A stretch of DNA of 64,000 nucleotides from Siderastrea siderea (Eukaryota; Cnidaria; Anthozoa; Scleractinia; Rhizangiidae): assembly GCA_964030785.1 (NCBI GenBank), contig OZ034967.1, positions 43,854,533-43,918,532 on the forward strand, written 5' to 3'. This document shows, piece by piece, positions 22,450-33,789 of this stretch. Numbering within the stretch: the first letter of the stretch is position 1; each line of letters starts with the position of its first letter. The notes under the pieces were generated by a model that ran no database searches, was not told the origin of the DNA, and saw nothing but the letters and a program-made list of their open reading frames with translations. Both the position numbers and the translations under genes were made by a program.

Positions 22450-24596
22450 CACATTGACCCCTGAACCGCCCGTAACCGCCCTTCTTTAACCACGTCCCTT
22501 GTACCACTTGTGACGTCATCAGTTTTAACGGTCCTGGACAACTTTGACAACTACCTTGTGCGGGGAGATGAGATCTTTCAAGCCATACCCAAATGAGCGC
22601 GATTCAGTCAAAGAGACCAGAGAAAGACGCAAAAAAACCGTGTAACTTTGAGCAGAAAATTCCAATGAAAATCTTGTCCCACTACCCACTGGTACTTCCT
22701 TCCAAAAAAATTCACGATCCTCGAACGTTTTGCAAAATCTTTTCCCACCGAAAGGTAGCCTAGTAAATGCCCCACAAAAGAAAAAAAAAGGGGGGGAAAG
22801 AAAAGCAAAGGAAGCGGGGAGGGGAGAAAGCAAAAGGTAAAAGACGAAAGGGTAGCGAAACTTTCTCGAAAAAAAACGATCTCGAAATTTTGCTTTCTGC
22901 GCATGCCCGAACTTTGAAAGCTGTAATTTGGCATCAGGAACAAAAGCTAGTCCAGTGCTCGACTTGTAAACAACGCTTTGGACAGTTTGGATTCTTTTCG
23001 GCTAGACAGCGGCCTAAAAACGGCTTGACTCGCTTCGAAAGGCATTTTTTGGCAAAATGTCCGACATTTTGCCAGGAGTCAATGGGTTAAGCAAAGTACC
23101 CAATTTTTTAGTGAAATCCACTTTTGAGCATAGAACAACCAAATCTTCCCATAAAATGCAAAATCCGGTGAAAAAGACGGAAAAAGACGATTTTCAGTAT
23201 TTTTGATTAACACATTGACCCCTGAACCGCCCCTAACCGCCCTTCTTTAACCACGTCCCTTGTACCACTTGTGACGTCATCAGTTTTAACGGTCCTGGAC
23301 AACTTTGACAACTACCTTGTGCGGGGAGATGAGATCTTTCAAGCCATACCCAAATGAGCGCGATTCAGTCAAAGAGACCAGAGAAAGACGCAAAAAACCG
23401 TGTAACTTTGAGCAGAAAATTCCAATGAAAATCTTGTCCCACTACCCACTGGTACTTCCTTCCAAAAAAATTCACGATCCTCGAACGTTTTGCAAAATCT
23501 TTTCTCACCAAAAGGTAGCCTAGTAAATGCCCCACAAAAGAAAAAAAAAGGGGGAGAAAGAAAAGCAAAGGAAGCGGGGAGGGGAGAAAGCAAAAGGTAA
23601 AAGACGAAAGGGCAGCGAAACTTTCTCGAAAAAAAACGATCTCGAAATTTTGCTTTCTGCGCATGCCCGAACTTTGAAAGCTGTAATTTGGCATCAGGAA
23701 CAAAAGCTAGTCCAGTGCTCGACTTGTAAACAACGCTTTGGACAGTTTGGATTCTTTTCGGCTAGACAGCGGCCTAAAAACGGCTTGACTCGCTTCGAAA
23801 GGCATTTTTTGGCAAAATGTCCGACATTTTGCTAGGAGTCAATGGGTTAAGCAAAGTACCCAATTTTTTAGTGAAATCCACTTTTGAGCATAGAACAACC
23901 AAATCTTCCCATAAAATGCAAAATCCGGTGAAAAAGACGGAAAAAGACGATTTTCAGTATTTTTGATTAACACATTGACCCCTGAACCGCCCGTAACCGC
24001 CCTTCTTTAACCACGTCCCTTGTACCACTTGTGACGTCATCAATTTTAACGGTCCTGGACAACTTTGACAACTACCTTGTGCGGGGAGATGAGATCTTTC
24101 AAGCCATACCCAAATGAGCGCGATTCAGTCAAAGAGACCAGAGAAAGACGCAAAAAACCGTGTAACTTTGAGCAGAAAATTCCAATGAAAATCTTGTCCC
24201 ACTACCCACTGGTACTTCCTTCCAAAAAAATTCACGATCCTCGAGCGTTTTGCAAAATCTTTTCCCACCAAAAGGTAGCCTAGTAAATGCCCCACAAAAG
24301 AAAAAAAAAGGGGGGAGAAAGAAAAGCAAAGGAAGCGGGGAGGGGAGAAAGCAAAAGGTAAAAGACGAAAGGGCAGCGAAACTTTCTCGAAAAAAAACGA
24401 TCTCGAAATTTTGCTTTCTGCGCATGCCCGAACTTTGAAAGCTGTAATTTGGCATCAGGAACAAAAGCTAGTCCAGTGCTCGACTTGTAAACAACGCTTT
24501 GGACAGTTTGGATTCTTTTCGGCTAGACAGCGGCCTTAAAACGGCTTGACTCGCTTCGAAAGGCATTTTTTGGCAAAATGTCCAGGAGTCAATGGG
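22450..24596. repeat. Tandem array: three TTAA MITEs with two identical spacers, 760-bp period
   Basis: MITE copies at 22450-23086, 23211-23846 and 23971-24596 each lie between TTAA sites and end in CACATTGACCCCT / AGGAGTCAATGGG (inverted with two differences). The ~120-bp spacer (23091-23206) recurs at 23851-23966. There is no spacer to the left of copy 1 or to the right of copy 3. Copies differ by only a few bases; copy 3 lacks 11 bp (the second half of the GTCCGACATTTTGCC hairpin). The order element-spacer-element-spacer-element points to unequal exchange between two flanking MITEs. The open frames inside are not conserved proteins. Confidence 0.9.
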
Positions 24597-24746
24597 TTAA
24601 GGAAAAGAAGTTTTTCTTTATACTGTTTTTCTTTCATTTAAAGCAAAGCCCAAAAACATATCATGCAAATCATTACTTGCTTGGTGTTTTAGGGCATTAT
24701 AAAGTGAATTGAGATGTTCATGTAAATTTAGGTTAATATCCCCGGC

Positions 24747-25060
24747 GTAACTAATCGAACCAAATCGAACGTTAAATCGGTTGTATCCGATCTTAGGAAA
24801 TCGAGGGCAATCAAAAAAAATTATAGTGATCAGAAACAAGCGAACGTTCGATTGGGTTCCCTTCTGTGTTGATTGCGAAAAACGGTCAATGTTCGATTGT
24901 TGGCGATCCATATTTTGAACGACTTTAACAAATTTACAGTGGTTTCGTTTAGTTACCAAACATTTCGGGGTTCGATTTTGCTCGATTACTGAACCCAGTC
25001 GCACCAAATCGTTCCATGGAGCTTTATTGAGTTCTATCACCGAGGGGTTCGACTAATTAC
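24747..25060. mobile_element. MITE-like repeat with TCGAAC motifs
   Basis: The left edge GTAACTAATCGAACC and right edge GGTTCGACTAATTAC are inverted. Between them TCGAAC or GTTCGA recurs many times. The motif content resembles the subterminal arrays of the IS3EU-like element at 10835-13616, so a shared transposase is possible but unproven. Confidence 0.5.
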
Positions 25061-25332
25061 AACTTGGTTACCAGAGCTTTGGCATCTGGTGTTAATACTC
25101 ACTCTTAAGATTAAGATCTGCTGAAAATGAATTAAACGAGAAATTCACTGCAAACGAAAAATAAATAAAGCGAATATGATTTTTCAGTCCATCTGTTAGT
25201 TGATTTATGACGTAACGTTATTTGAAACTCGTAATTAGGCGACAGCATCCGGGATTGTGCAATATCATGGATTTGGATAACGTCATTTTATCATACCCTT
25301 TATAGCACTTTCAGCTGTTGTGTGATCTTGTG

Positions 25333-25792
25333 CTAACGATCATTTCCATTCGGTAAAGTCTGCATTATCGGTTTGGCTCTTTTTCTTGCCCTCACCTTTA
25401 CTGGGCCACAAACACGAACAAATGTAGTATGATCACTTTGTTGGAAAAAGTTATTTATTAATAAAAGCAACCTTAGGTTCAAGCCCTTACCCATTTTACG
25501 CCACTCATATGTGGTCTTTCTTCTGCACAAGCTGCCCTCAGGCAATGCGACTCGTACTATATATCATAACCAAATTTTGGCTGATTAGCAAAATTTAGTT
25601 ACCTTTTGCAAGACTTGGGTCATCATTGGAGTTGCCAGGAACACCCCAGTCAGATGAACTCCGTGGCAATCGCAATAACTCAAGTAATCCATCAAGTCTT
25701 CCTTCAGAATTATCTGCCTGTTCTTCTTGGTACGAAAATCCCACACAAGCTACGTGAAAACATATCGTAATGACCCAAAACCTCAAGTTCAT
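25333..25792 (-). CDS. Small secreted peptide precursor, three exons, 107 residues predicted
   Basis: Exon 1 (25603-25792) begins MNLRFWVITICFHVACVGFS, a signal peptide; the start was chosen over an upstream in-frame ATG (25894) because the signal sequence begins here and the TATA box lies just upstream. Exon 2 (25491-25556) and exon 3 (25333-25400) have phase-1 GT/AG borders and keep one frame to TAG (25333-25335). The pro-region is acidic to neutral. Exon 2 contains LCRRKTTYEWRKM and exon 3 the basic run RARKRAK, with candidate dibasic sites. The start M-x-L-(K/R)-x-W...VAC-x-GFS and a nearby NSEG are shared with the Cys-rich peptide gene at 1674-4198, suggesting paralogy. Only one Cys is left in the spliced product. 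If intron 2 were retained the frame would also stay open and add a second Cys, so splicing needs checking. Function unknown. Confidence 0.55.
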
Positions 25793-25898
25793 GACTACGC
25801 CGAAATATTTGAACCCAGTGGATCGACGAGGAACTGTCTTACTTCTTAAATTCACGCTTTGCATTGAGGCATAATTATCACGTAACCAAGCCACTACG

Positions 25899-25905
25899 TT
25901 TTATA
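25899..25905 (-). promoter_or_regulatory. TATA box of the 25.3-25.8 kb peptide gene
   Basis: The minus strand reads TATAAAA, about 107 nt upstream of the chosen ATG at 25792. This spacing would place transcription start near 25870 and leave a leader of about 80 nt. Confidence 0.5.
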
Positions 25906-25909
25906 CGTC

Positions 25910-26850
25910 ATTCCTAAAGAATGCTATGCTTGAGGTAATAATAGCACGTTTAGTAAGATGATTACCATGGTTCACTACCTATTACTAATTTTTTTTCAGC
26001 ATTGCGAAAGCCAATCTGATTATTTGCCTTGTGCTGTCATTGGAATTGAAAAAGAGGGACCAAATTCTTGATGATCATGACCAGCTGTTAAAGAAGCTCG
26101 AAGCGAAACGAGTTTTAAAATGATCTCTATAAATTTGGTTTCAAACTTATGCTCTGACGACATAAAAAATATTCAGGAAGTACAATGACGTAAAATGGCG
26201 TTGACATTGTTTGAGAGGATCACGTATTCATTATACGCGCGGATATGAGTAAGACACGGCAAGTTCAGCATAAAATTAATAATCGTTGCATGTATTTCCT
26301 TGTTACTGTCAAATTCAAGAACTTTTAAGTAACTTTTGAATCCTTCCGCTTAAAGCCGTTGAACGCAGTGACGTAATACAAAAATTGTTAACATTGAATC
26401 ACCACTGAAACTCATCATCTGAAAGCGGGAACGTGACCCGTAGATGGTATTCTTTAGTTATAGACGCCTCACTTAGGTTTACAAAATGCTAAAATACAGC
26501 CATGGATGTGGAGATAATCTTCGTTTACCTCAACGAAGGGTACAAGAAAAGTGCAAAAAGAGCGGGGTTGACCAAACTCGAAAAACTTGCTATTAATTCT
26601 TTATAAGTTAACTAGATTATCGCTAAATATGTCGAAAACATGAGATAAACAAGAATAAGATGGCACCGATTTCGTTTGCAGTCGAAAACATTCAAAACAT
26701 GACAGGAGAATTGAGTGCTCAGTACGCTTCGGTAGATTGTTAAGTACATTACACTAACTTCCTTTAGGTAAAGGTAATGTACTGTAGAGGTTCACAACCC
26801 TTTTTAAGACTGTTTTTAATAATAATCAGTGAGAATCAGTTACCTAAAAG
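25910..26850. other. No supported gene; one orphan exon-like stretch
   Basis: A plus-strand stretch after TTTTTTTTCAG (about 25999-26122) is open for about 40 codons and ends in TGA. Without a partner exon or a recognised domain it is not called a gene. Confidence 0.3.
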
Positions 26851-26859
26851 TTCAGTTTC

Positions 26860-26945
26860 AAATAAGCGCCCAACCTCGAATAAACGCCGTACCTCGAATG
26901 AACGCCGGTACCCTCGGCTCGGCGTTTAATCGAGAAAATACGATA
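26860..26945. repeat. Short repeat with CCTCGAATAAACGCC units
   Basis: Imperfect units of about 16 bp (CCTCGAATAAACGCCGTA, CCTCGAATGAACGCCGGT) followed by CTCGGCTCGGCGTTTAATCG. It resembles the end of a dispersed hairpin repeat; the opposite end was not found. Confidence 0.5.
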
Positions 26946-26999
26946 AGAGAGGTGTGTGCAGTTTATTTCCACACTTGTGGCTATATTTTAGCATTTTCA

Positions 27000-29900
27000 A
27001 AACCTAAGTGAATTTCCCACATGAACTGTTAAGTCAAGAATACCACTCACGGGTAAAAGTCACGTTCGCGCTTTCAGACCGGGAGCCTGGGCCGCCTGAG
27101 TTCGACTATGCGAATTTTTGAGCAACAAATTCTGATAGATTATGATACCTGATGTATCAAACTGTAATTTAAATACTCTTCAGCTTAAATTAATGAGTTG
27201 TCTGTTGTCTTATATATTCCCTGTGTTTCTAAAGGAAAGGTTGTAAGCTGTCTAAGAGAGTTTAGTATTGATGTGACTCTTGCTCTGCTGATGATTTCCT
27301 TTCAGGTTGTCAAAACGTCAGTCAATGTCACCACAACGAGCCCTTCTCAGGACCTGCACTCACCTGGACGATCATACTTTATCGACCTATGAGTTTAGTA
27401 TACAGCGGTGCGTTCTATTACTTTCCTATTGTTCTCTTAACAATAACAAATGAATGCTGAATCTTAAACTGCTTTTGGAGCTTAATATGTAAAGGTTGTT
27501 AGTACAGTCCAGTTATAGCTGTATGTGGAACTGCGCATGTTTTGCCAGGCTGTCATGGCTAACAAAAAAAACCAAATAGACTTATGAGTGCAAGTGTTAC
27601 AGCTGAAACAACTCAATTACGTTTGCAACCTAACAATAAAAAGTCCAGAAGATACAGAGATACAGAACAATTTTGTTCGTGGCACACATGGTAAATAACC
27701 ATCTGAAAGGTCACATAAAAGGATGCTATTATTCAAAGGGACATGCCTGTTAAGCAACCCAGTTCTTTGCAGCTGTCAGGCAATATTGCGTTTAGAAGCT
27801 AAAGTTAAGTGCTGTGAAGGTTATGATGCGATTTCTAAAACACCTTTTTAAAAAATCTACTCACACGATACTGCAATGATGAAAGCTATTTAGTAATTGG
27901 CAATAAGTAGAGTCTCATTGGAACCAACATCAAGAATTTCATTGCCAACTGGTATCTTTCTCAACAGCTTAGTCGCCGCTTTTAAGAAAACACTCAAACT
28001 CTCAAAGGACGATATTGTGACCTTATATTGCTTTCATAATGGGCTCACATTCGACTCAAAATAATTGCTGCCTGAAATAAACCTAAAAAATCAATAAAAC
28101 ACTCTCATTCATGTAGGGCAGATATGGAGGGTCTCTCTCTCGGTTTAAAAGTGACTGGACATATTGCTCAGAACTAAATCTTAACACTTTATTCTTATTT
28201 GTTTTAAAATCAAGAGTACAACATAAAGGCAAACAACAGTAACGCTTTGTTGTCAAGACTTTTTGCTTTGATCTCTTCTCTTGAATTTATCTTGCTATGC
28301 TGCTTTCAGGAGTCGAAGATTTTACATCGGCCATTTACGAAGCATTGGCATCCTGCCACAAAATAATAAATGGAGTTGTTCTTAGAATGTTTATCAGTGC
28401 TGACTGACGTTGGCGTAAGATTTGAATAGACATTTTTTATCAGATATTGGGGATGACGAAGATACTGTATTCAGCATGACAGCTGCATTGTCTGTTGACT
28501 TACCCCGACCATGTTTTTTGTTTGCTTGTTTGTTTCTTTATGTGTTTTTGTAGTTGTTTTGTACGTGAACTTATACATTGCAATTACATCTCACATTATA
28601 AAGCCATCTGAACTGTGGAAAACAAAGGACATACAACCTATAGATAAAAAAGTACTGTTTTAGATAGCCAAAGCATACCTGCCTACCTTTTTGTGCGGAC
28701 GCAGTACGCAGTACGCATTCGTCTGCATCTATGTCATCGTCTTTCAGACTCTGTTTGTTTGTTTGAGTTTGGTACGTGTTCCTGAGTCAAGAGTAAATTG
28801 GGGCAGCGGTTTCTTGGGGGTACGGAGCTTTATTCAGCGGGGGGGGGGGGGTGCTGTAAGGAAGGGTGCGGTTTTCAGAAACCCCGGGCTTTTTGGTCAG
28901 CGGTGCAGTGTCTCGGCAACCAAACTGCTGATCAAAAGAATTCTAGGAAAAGCTGGACGGTTCTATTTCTCTTGATTCCTGACAATGCTGACACGATCTA
29001 CTGACACAAGCTATGGAGCTTACGTATGTATTGCACGTGAGTACGATATTGCGTTCACCTGTTTCTGCTTCATGTTTAAACTGAAATGTTAATAATAAAT
29101 AAACGAAATAAAGGTCTTCTTATTTCATTTTTGTTTGCTCAGTATTCTAGTTTGATTTCCGAGATGTTTACAAATCAACGTTGGGGGATGTTTATTGACT
29201 TATTGTACGTACTTCACTTGTGCACACCGTGAAATAACGAAAATGCTCTTTCTTTATAAAACAGCTAAAACCCAGTTAAACGTGTTTCACCTGATGTTTT
29301 TTTTTTGTTTGATTTTAAAACTGGTGGTCAACTGGGCTGTGTGAGCGTAAGATTCCGTGGTCTTTGTTTTATCATACGAGTGTATCGTCCTAAGGTCTGA
29401 TTACGACACGTTTCGCTGGTTGTTGATGCGATTGTATTGGCCCGTATTTAATAAAGTTTCAAAAACTTGTATGACACGTTTGATGTTCATCATTAATTTG
29501 AAAGGGGCTTAATTTCCGAAAGCACCAAATAATTCACCAACCAAGATGAAACAAAGGCAGCTTTGATTTTTGGAAAGAGCAATAAACTCATTTACTTTTG
29601 CATATCGGAAAATGAAGAAATTGAACTTTAACGCGAACATATATAATTAAAATGTCAAGATTGGCATACTGCCATGATGTGGTGATGATTCGTGCACTTC
29701 GTGAGAAACTTCTGTTTTCCACTTACGTTCAGTAATCCGACTGATGTTAATTAATAACGTACTCTAACTATTTATGAAAAAACCAAAATATGCTGTTCGG
29801 GAGCTCAACGTTTTAATTAGCGAGGAAGAAGCAAATGATAAGCATGATAAGCAAATCGCATTTCTACAATCAAGTCTTAAAAACACTCATGTGCACATTG

Positions 29901-30070
29901 CTGTAACAGTCGGCTAAACATCGATCCAGAAAATTTATTTATCAGTTTCAGACGTCCGCACATGCCCGCAATGAGCGGGCCGTTTATTTAGTCTGAGGAG
30001 CTAATGAAGAAATTCAGAGAAGTACCACTAATTGCTTGATGACGAAGTTGAGTTTAACTACACTTGCAAC
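27000..30070. other. No supported gene; possible 3' part or introns of the thrombospondin-repeat gene
   Basis: The minus-strand gene with exons at 30075-30208 and 30663-30836 must continue into this interval, since exon 30075-30208 ends in a donor, but no further exon was recognised. Plus-strand open stretches after good acceptors at about 27319 and 28319 end in stops and are unassigned. A G13 run lies at about 28838-28850. Confidence 0.35.
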
Positions 30071-30074
30071 TTAC

Positions 30075-30836
30075 CATCTTTATCATGTTCATTGCTTTGC
30101 TGTTCTGGAATATCATCCAGTTTTATGTTCACTTGATTGTCATTTTCTGTCTCGTCCCACCGGTAAGGTCGAACGCAGCGGCAAATGTAGTGATGTTTCC
30201 AACCATGTCTGATATAAAAGCATTTTCGCAGATTTTATTTTGGACAGAAACGACGTTCTGAAAATAAGAGTGCAAATGTGTTTTTTATTCTGCGAACAAA
30301 GAAGAAACTTTTTAACACTTAAAATAAAATATTATACGCTGCAGTATCTAAGATAAAATCTATTTTGATGTTATTTCATGGTCATAAAGGCAACAGTGAA
30401 ATTTTAATACTAAAGCGACAAATTTACTTTCTTCGGCACCGTGTGGTTAATGACAGAATTTTTATATAGTTTTCACAAGAAAGCCAAAGGATTTGAATAA
30501 GGTTCAAAGAGTTTCCAAGAAAGGTATAAATTAATGCAACGGAAACAACAATGCTTCTGTACAAGCAGTCTGTCGCCATATTCCGTTTTTGAACTTCATA
30601 TTTGTGGATAAGGTATCATAACTTAACACAGAATTGCAAAAGTGTAAAACTAAATCACGTACTTGGGCAGCGGTAGGGAGCTTTGCATTTCTGCTTCTGA
30701 TATGCAACACCCGAACAGGGTCTGCCATTGTTGGCGGGTTTGGGATTATCGCAGAATCGTTTTCTCTCCCGGATACCGTAACCACATGTTTTACTACATG
30801 CAATCCAACTGGACCATGAACCCCACTTTCCATCAA
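30075..30836 (-). CDS. Thrombospondin type-1 repeat protein, two internal exons (partial)
   Basis: Exon 30663-30836 (174 nt, phase 1 on both sides) encodes a complete TSP1 domain: [20 protein letters not shown], then RxRxRFC-like [11 protein letters not shown] and an NNGRPCSG motif, ending [10 protein letters not shown]. The W-x-x-W, S-x-TCG, R-x-R layers and six Cys are present. TSP1 domains occur in secreted and surface adhesion proteins, and a symmetric phase-1 exon is usual for them. Exon 30075-30208, after TATATCAG, reads [20 protein letters not shown] and then an acidic tail, with a GTAAGT donor. Its best frame needs a phase-2 entry, so it does not join directly to the TSP1 exon; another exon or acceptor must lie between. 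Signal peptide, first exon and end were not found. Confidence 0.65.
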
Positions 30837-31050
30837 CTGAGTCATAAAAAAAAAAACAGGATAATAACTTTTTTCATTTCTCTATGATAATCAGTAATAG
30901 CGGAACTCCTTTGCGGCCGAAGGCCGCAAAAGTGGAGCCCCATACCCATACTAAGAGGTATGCTGGTCATTTTTTATGGTCATGGCAAGCGGAATGGCTC
31001 GCGGGCGCGTGCGCCATACATACGTACATCGCATTTCATGACATTCTTAC

Positions 31051-31310
31051 ATGAGGCAATTTTCCCTGGAAGAGCAGAGACGAAGGAAAAGAGAAGGAGA
31101 TAGAGATCAACAACGGGAAAGGATGAGAAACGCCACTGAAGAACAGCGTCAAGCACCCGGTCAAGCAGAGCGGAAACGAAAACGAGAAAGACGAAGGAAC
31201 AGTACAGCAGAGAGATAAAGGCAACTAGAAATAAGACGGAACGGTACTGAAGAACAACGCCAGAGGAAAACTGAGAGACGCCGACAGAGAACTGTAAACA
31301 TGTCGGGTAC
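31051..31310 (+). pseudogene. Arg/Glu-rich coding relic, possibly Helitron or similar N-terminus
   Basis: From ATG 31051 the frame reads MRQFSLEEQRRRKREGDRDQ and contains RMRNATEEQRQ, RRRNSTAER (stop), then RRNGTEEQRQRKTERRRQR. The repeating RRNxTxEQRQ unit is like the Arg/Glu repeats I remember at the N-terminus of some cnidarian Helitron-type proteins. An in-frame TAA at about 31216 and the lack of a helicase domain mark it as a relic. Assignment is weak. Confidence 0.35.
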
Positions 31311-31479
31311 AGTTTTCTTGATTTTTATCTATTTGTGATTGGAAATAATTTTGTACCACCGAATAATTTACGTCTACGTTTTTGTTTTTTATTCTACAGA
31401 TCATCAAGGGGAAAGAAGTCGTAATAGAGAGAGAACGGAGAAGAAATTTACGCCAAGGACAGCATGAAGTTACAAGGTG

Positions 31480-32465
31480 TTCAAAAAGGTAAAATCAATT
31501 TCCGTGCTTTAGCAAAGTTTGTTTAACAAAAAAAATGTACTGTTACAAAAGGGAACTTTTCGTCAAAACTTAAACCGCACCTTTTACGGTATGTCATTTA
31601 ATACTACTCGTAGAAAGTGAAAAAAAGAGGAAAAGAAACAAAACAAAACAAAACGAAAAAAGGGAACACAATTTGAGGGGGTAGTGCAAAGGTGATGGTA
31701 TCATATTACAAGATTTCACAATATGGCCGCGCGCGTGACTGAGTGAGAACGAGAACACAATACCTTTTCAGCGTTAGAAATGAAAAGATAGGCTAAAGAA
31801 ACTCGACTGCCGGTCCCGAATGCCTGTTAAGTGGAATATGAATGTCTTTATTGAGGAGAAATATGGATTGCTTTGGCCCGATGCTTTAATTGACCAGCGT
31901 GAAGATCTGATTGCTGAGTTTCCCGGGTGAGGTTCTCGGAATTTTTCAATCATTTCACAGAATATTACGGTATGGGGAATTCGCTTTTATTTAGAAGGAT
32001 CCCACTATCTCAACTCGCTTATCTCCAATTCCCCGTTATCTCGAACAAAGAGAAATTTGTCTTGGCTTTGGTCATAAATATAATATTTCCAGTTATTTAC
32101 TTTTACGACGATAACCCGCTTTTCTCAACTTTGAAGAATACCAGTGTCTTTTGTTTTCACGGAGCAAAGTGTAGCCAGGCAAAGGAGGAAACAGCTTATG
32201 AAAGCATGCAATGAAGTAAAAGGCGAAAACAAGTACCAACGCGAATCGTCAAGATGTTAACTCATTGACTAACAAAAGAATAACAAAACAGGACATAATT
32301 GATATATGCCTCGTTCATTTAAACTCTGAATCCAGTCATTGTTTACAATATCCTCGGCAAAACCCCTACCAAAATCCATGCAAGTAACGAATCGACGAAA
32401 AAGCACATCCTCATTTATGTATCTACTGAAGTAGGTCTTAAATATTTTTTAACCCTTCTTCTGAT
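31480..32465. other. No gene seen
   Basis: AT-rich DNA, including an A-rich stretch with AAAACA units at about 31620-31660. The 95-codon open frame at 31927-32214 shows no domain. Confidence 0.4.
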
Positions 32466-32469
32466 TTCT

Positions 32470-32840
32470 GAATTGTTTGTTTGAATTTCAATAATTTTAT
32501 TTGGCTTCACTTAAGCTCAAGACTTAAGCTTATGTGTGAATTAATTTTGTTTATCACTTATGAATTGTTTTCTTGAATTTCAATAATTTTATTTGGCTTC
32601 ACTTAAGCTCAAGACTTAAGCTTATGTGTGAATTAATTTTGTTTATCACTTATGAATTGTTCGCTTGAATTTCAATAATTTTATTGGGCTTCACTTAAGC
32701 TCAAGACTTAAGCTTATGTGTGAATTAATTTTGTTTATCACTTATGAATTGTTTGCTTGAATTTCAATAATTTTATTTGGCTTCACTTAAGCTCAAGTTA
32801 AGCTTACATGTGTATGTGTGAATTTTTTTTGTTTATCACT
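32470..32840. repeat. 92-bp tandem repeat, four copies
   Basis: GAATTGTTTxxTTGAATTTC anchors at 32470, 32562, 32654 and 32746 are exactly 92 bp apart. Each unit contains the palindrome-like ACTTAAGCTCAAGACTTAAGCTTA. The first three units are nearly identical; the last has a small deletion and ends in a diverged TGTATGTGTG stretch. Confidence 0.95.
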
Positions 32841-32847
32841 CAATATT

Positions 32848-33781
32848 ATGCATGGTTCAATTCTACCTGTTACCATCCTCCCCCTCCCCGGGCCTACCCC
32901 CCGGGATTTGCAATTTTTTTCTCACTTGGCAGTCTATTCCCCACCCCCGGGCACACAGAAAGAGACGATTCCCCACCTCCGGGACTCCTCATCGACCACA
33001 AATACGTTGTTTTGTGTACAAAACCTAAATGACGATATTGATTTCCGTACAATAGCAAAATCAGACGTTTTGACAAGAACTTAAATGCTTTTCTAGAGTG
33101 TATTGAAAGAAGGACACTACATGCATAATATAATAAAAACATGAACAGAAAACTGAAGAAAAAACTCTACCTGCACTGGCGTACGGCTGGCAAGTAAAGA
33201 AATTTTCTTCGCCACATGTTTTATTCTAAATATAGCGCATACGCACAAGAGGCCCATGAACAAATTGATGGCAGCATTTAAAGGAGTTTTTCTTACCTTG
33301 TTTCATAAGAACACTGGACTGAAATCTCTGTTTAACATAAAACTGTGCATCCGTTTTGATATAGAGTCTATTTAAGTGGTCTTATTATAAATATAAACAC
33401 ACTGAAGAAATATTTCTTTGTTTGTGACGACCACCATTCATTCGAGTATGCATCAAACGCACATTCTTTCAACAATTTATAATAAACGTACCGTCGAACA
33501 CAGATTTTAATTTTGAGAGATTACTCTTCTCTAAACAGTCTGCTACAAATACTAGAGATTTTCACTGGAAATAGGCTCCACGCGGTCCGGGGCCATCATA
33601 TCAACTGAGAAGTGACGTACTTTACAAGAACAACAAGAAGTTATTTTCGATTTGCCCCCCTCCCCGACTCCCCGGGACAAGACCACTTCAAACAATTCCC
33701 CACCCCCAGGCTCGAAGGGCTGGACTTGTCCCCGGGGTTGCCTGGTGGGGGGATGGTAACAGGTAAAATTGAACCATGCAT
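32848..33781. mobile_element. C-rich inverted-repeat element, ~0.93 kb
   Basis: ATGCATGGTTCAATTCTACC at 32848 is mirrored by the end at 33781 (GGTAAAATTGAACCATGCAT). Both arms continue with TGTTACCATCC and C-rich runs such as CCCCACCCCCGGG. No transposase is present, and the open frames follow the C-runs. A clear target duplication was not found. Confidence 0.65.
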
Positions 33782-33789
33782 TAGTTCAG

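Noticed and set aside
22525..24464. Repeated 70-112-codon frames in the MITE array, on both strands
   Set aside because: They recur only because the DNA is tandemly repeated; the differences between copies include frame changes and stops, and no domain is present.
25999..26122. Plus-strand terminal-exon-like stretch after a T-rich acceptor
   Set aside because: About 40 open codons are not rare, and there is no upstream partner exon or domain.
27319..28407. Two plus-strand stretches with good acceptors ending in stops (27319-27392, 28319-28407)
   Set aside because: Too short and mutually exclusive in one transcript; no family recognised.
29774..29917. 47-codon plus-strand frame starting MKKPKYAVRELNVLISEEEA
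   Set aside because: Looks protein-like, but it is short, has no splice or promoter context and no recognised relatives.
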